From the NCBI GenBank assembly GCA_025966175.1, contig JAOPVN010000418.1, positions 1-6,584 of the forward strand: a stretch of DNA of 6,584 nucleotides, written 5' to 3'. The notes under the pieces were generated by a model, which did not search any database, had not been told where the DNA came from, and saw nothing but the letters and a program-made list of their open reading frames with translations. The first letter of the stretch is position 1, and every line of letters begins with the position of its first letter. This DNA comes from Modestobacter sp. GTDB lineage: Bacteria > Actinomycetota > Actinomycetes > Mycobacteriales > Geodermatophilaceae. Positions 5,575 through 6,584 of the stretch are shown here, one piece after another. The translations under genes and the position numbers were made by a program.

Positions 5575-6584
5575 TCAGGCGGTGGGGTGGGCCCCGCTGG
5601 AGCTGATCCCCGGGATCTGGCCGGCCCGGAAGGCATCGACGAACAACCGATGGTCATCGCGGGTGCGCTCGGCGTAGGAGTGCGCGAAGGCGAGCAGGTC
5701 GGCGATGAACTCCTCGCGCCGGTCGCCGATCATCGCGGTGATCGCCTCCTCGGTCTGGAAGTCGACCAGCGCGTGGTCGCTGTCCGCGTCCCCCACGCAG
5801 TGGATCTTCGCCGTGGCCCGGCCCAGCTGGCCGACCACCGGCAGGATCTCCTCGGGTTCGGTCAGCTCGTCCCAGTCCAGGTCGAGTTCGTAGGGCGACA
5901 GCTCGGCGACGACGAAGCCGACCCCCTCGATCTCGGTGTACCCCAGGAACGGGGAGGCGTGCGACTGCAGGGCGCGCTGGCTGATCGCCGTCCGGTGCCC
6001 CTCGTGCTCGAAGTGCCGGCGGATCGCCGGGTCGGTCACCACCCGGCTGGGCGCGGGGACGTTGCCCTGCTTCAGCGAGAGGACGACGTCGTTCTCCAGC
6101 GCCTGGTCATAGCCCTCGATGAGCACGTTGTAGGCGGGCAGTCCGGCGCTGCCGATGCCGAAGCCACCGGCGCCCACCACGTCCTTCACGTCGTAGGCGA
6201 CCTCCCGGCGTCGCGCTCCCGCCGGCAGCGTCTCCCGGTACCGCTCGACGGCGGCCAGGACGCGGTCCCGCTCCTCGTCCTCGAGTCGGCGGGTGCGCGG
6301 GTCGTCGGCGAAGCGGCGCTGGTGCCGCTCGACGACGGTCATCCGGTCCAGCAGGCCGATCCGGGTGCGCTCGGTCGTCTCGAGGACCAGCTCGTGCACC
6401 GCCGCCTCGGTGTTCTCCCGGCGTAGCGCGAACTCGCGGTCGTCATCGGCGGCGACGAACGCGTGCACCTGGTCGAGGTAGGCCTCCAGGTAGCGGCGGA
6501 GCACCTGGTCGATGACGTCGTCCCCGAGCGCCTTGCGCCAGGCCAGCAGCGCGAAGCTGGCCGCGAACCGGCGCAGGTCCCAGC
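5575..6584 (-). CDS. DUF2252 family protein, C-terminal 335 residues (start beyond the right edge)
   Basis: DUF2252 proteins (COG4320) are widespread in actinobacteria and have a kinase/aminoglycoside-phosphotransferase-like fold, but their substrate is not known. The visible part begins WDLRRFAASFALLAW (residues 1-15), the family's conserved EWDL-R-LAAS segment. It continues with a helical region, a glycine-rich loop VVGAGGFGIGSAG (135-147), a lysine strand VVLSLKQ (K171, the place of the ATP-contacting lysine in kinases), HFEHEGHRTAISQRALQ (190-206), the family's LGRATAKIH segment (253-261), and the C-terminal FAHSYAERTRDDH (299-311). The frame stays open to the window edge. The GTG at 6504 is an internal codon rather than the start, because conserved family sequence lies upstream of it. 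Roughly 100 residues are probably missing. It ends with TGA at 5575-5577, converges on the secreted-protein genes and belongs to a separate transcript. Cytoplasmic; no membrane segment seen. Confidence 0.88.
   Translation of the reverse strand, partial: WDLRRFAASFALLAWRKALGDDVIDQVLRRYLEAYLDQVHAFVAADDDREFALRRENTEAAVHELVLETTERTRIGLLDRMTVVERHQRRFADDPRTRRLEDEERDRVLAAVERYRETLPAGARRREVAYDVKDVVGAGGFGIGSAGLPAYNVLIEGYDQALENDVVLSLKQGNVPAPSRVVTDPAIRRHFEHEGHRTAISQRALQSHASPFLGYTEIEGVGFVVAELSPYELDLDWDELTEPEEILPVVGQLGRATAKIHCVGDADSDHALVDFQTEEAITAMIGDRREEFIADLLAFAHSYAERTRDDHRLFVDAFRAGQIPGISSSGAHPTA

Noticed and set aside
5524..6426. 300-codon plus-strand frame opposite the DUF2252 gene
   Set aside because: The minus-strand frame matches DUF2252 along its length; this is its shadow.

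Overview
The window is very GC-rich, starts several genes with GTG, and carries gene families typical of actinobacteria. Together these suggest a high-GC actinomycete; a Geodermatophilaceae-like genus (Blastococcus, Geodermatophilus, Modestobacter) is my best guess, from general resemblance only. There are six protein-coding loci, two of them cut by the window edges. I see no tRNA, rRNA, CRISPR array, transposase or phage gene.

Region 1 (1-3748, + strand) is a compact operon-like run. It holds a MoxR/magnesium-chelatase-I-like AAA+ ATPase (5' end outside the window), a 668-residue von Willebrand factor A (VWA) protein starting 1 nt after the ATPase stop, and a GNAT N-acetyltransferase 24 nt further on. 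The first two form the AAA+/VWA pairing seen in BchI/BchD, RavA/ViaA and, from memory, the mycobacterial Rv0958/Rv0959 pair. In this copy the ATPase frame is broken by two consecutive amber codons (TAG TAG, 217-222) just after the P-loop region. The frame is otherwise uninterrupted, and the sequence on both sides still reads as a conserved ATPase.

Region 2 (3749-5393, + strand) starts with a 177-nt spacer holding inverted repeats. Two predicted exported proteins follow: a 359-residue Ala/Pro/Val/Thr-rich protein with no Lys, Cys or Asn, and an 83-residue protein with an acidic mature part. Both have signal peptides ending in Ala-Ser-Ala-Asp. Neither matches a family I can name.

Region 3 (5394-5574) is a short gap between convergent genes containing four GC-rich hairpins, best read as a bidirectional terminator cluster.

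Region 4 (5575-6584, - strand) is the C-terminal 335 residues of a DUF2252 protein, a family with a kinase-like fold; its start lies beyond the right edge.

The points most worth a second look are the tandem amber codons and the apparently altered codons around them, the pair of unrecognised secreted proteins, and the four-hairpin intergenic region.
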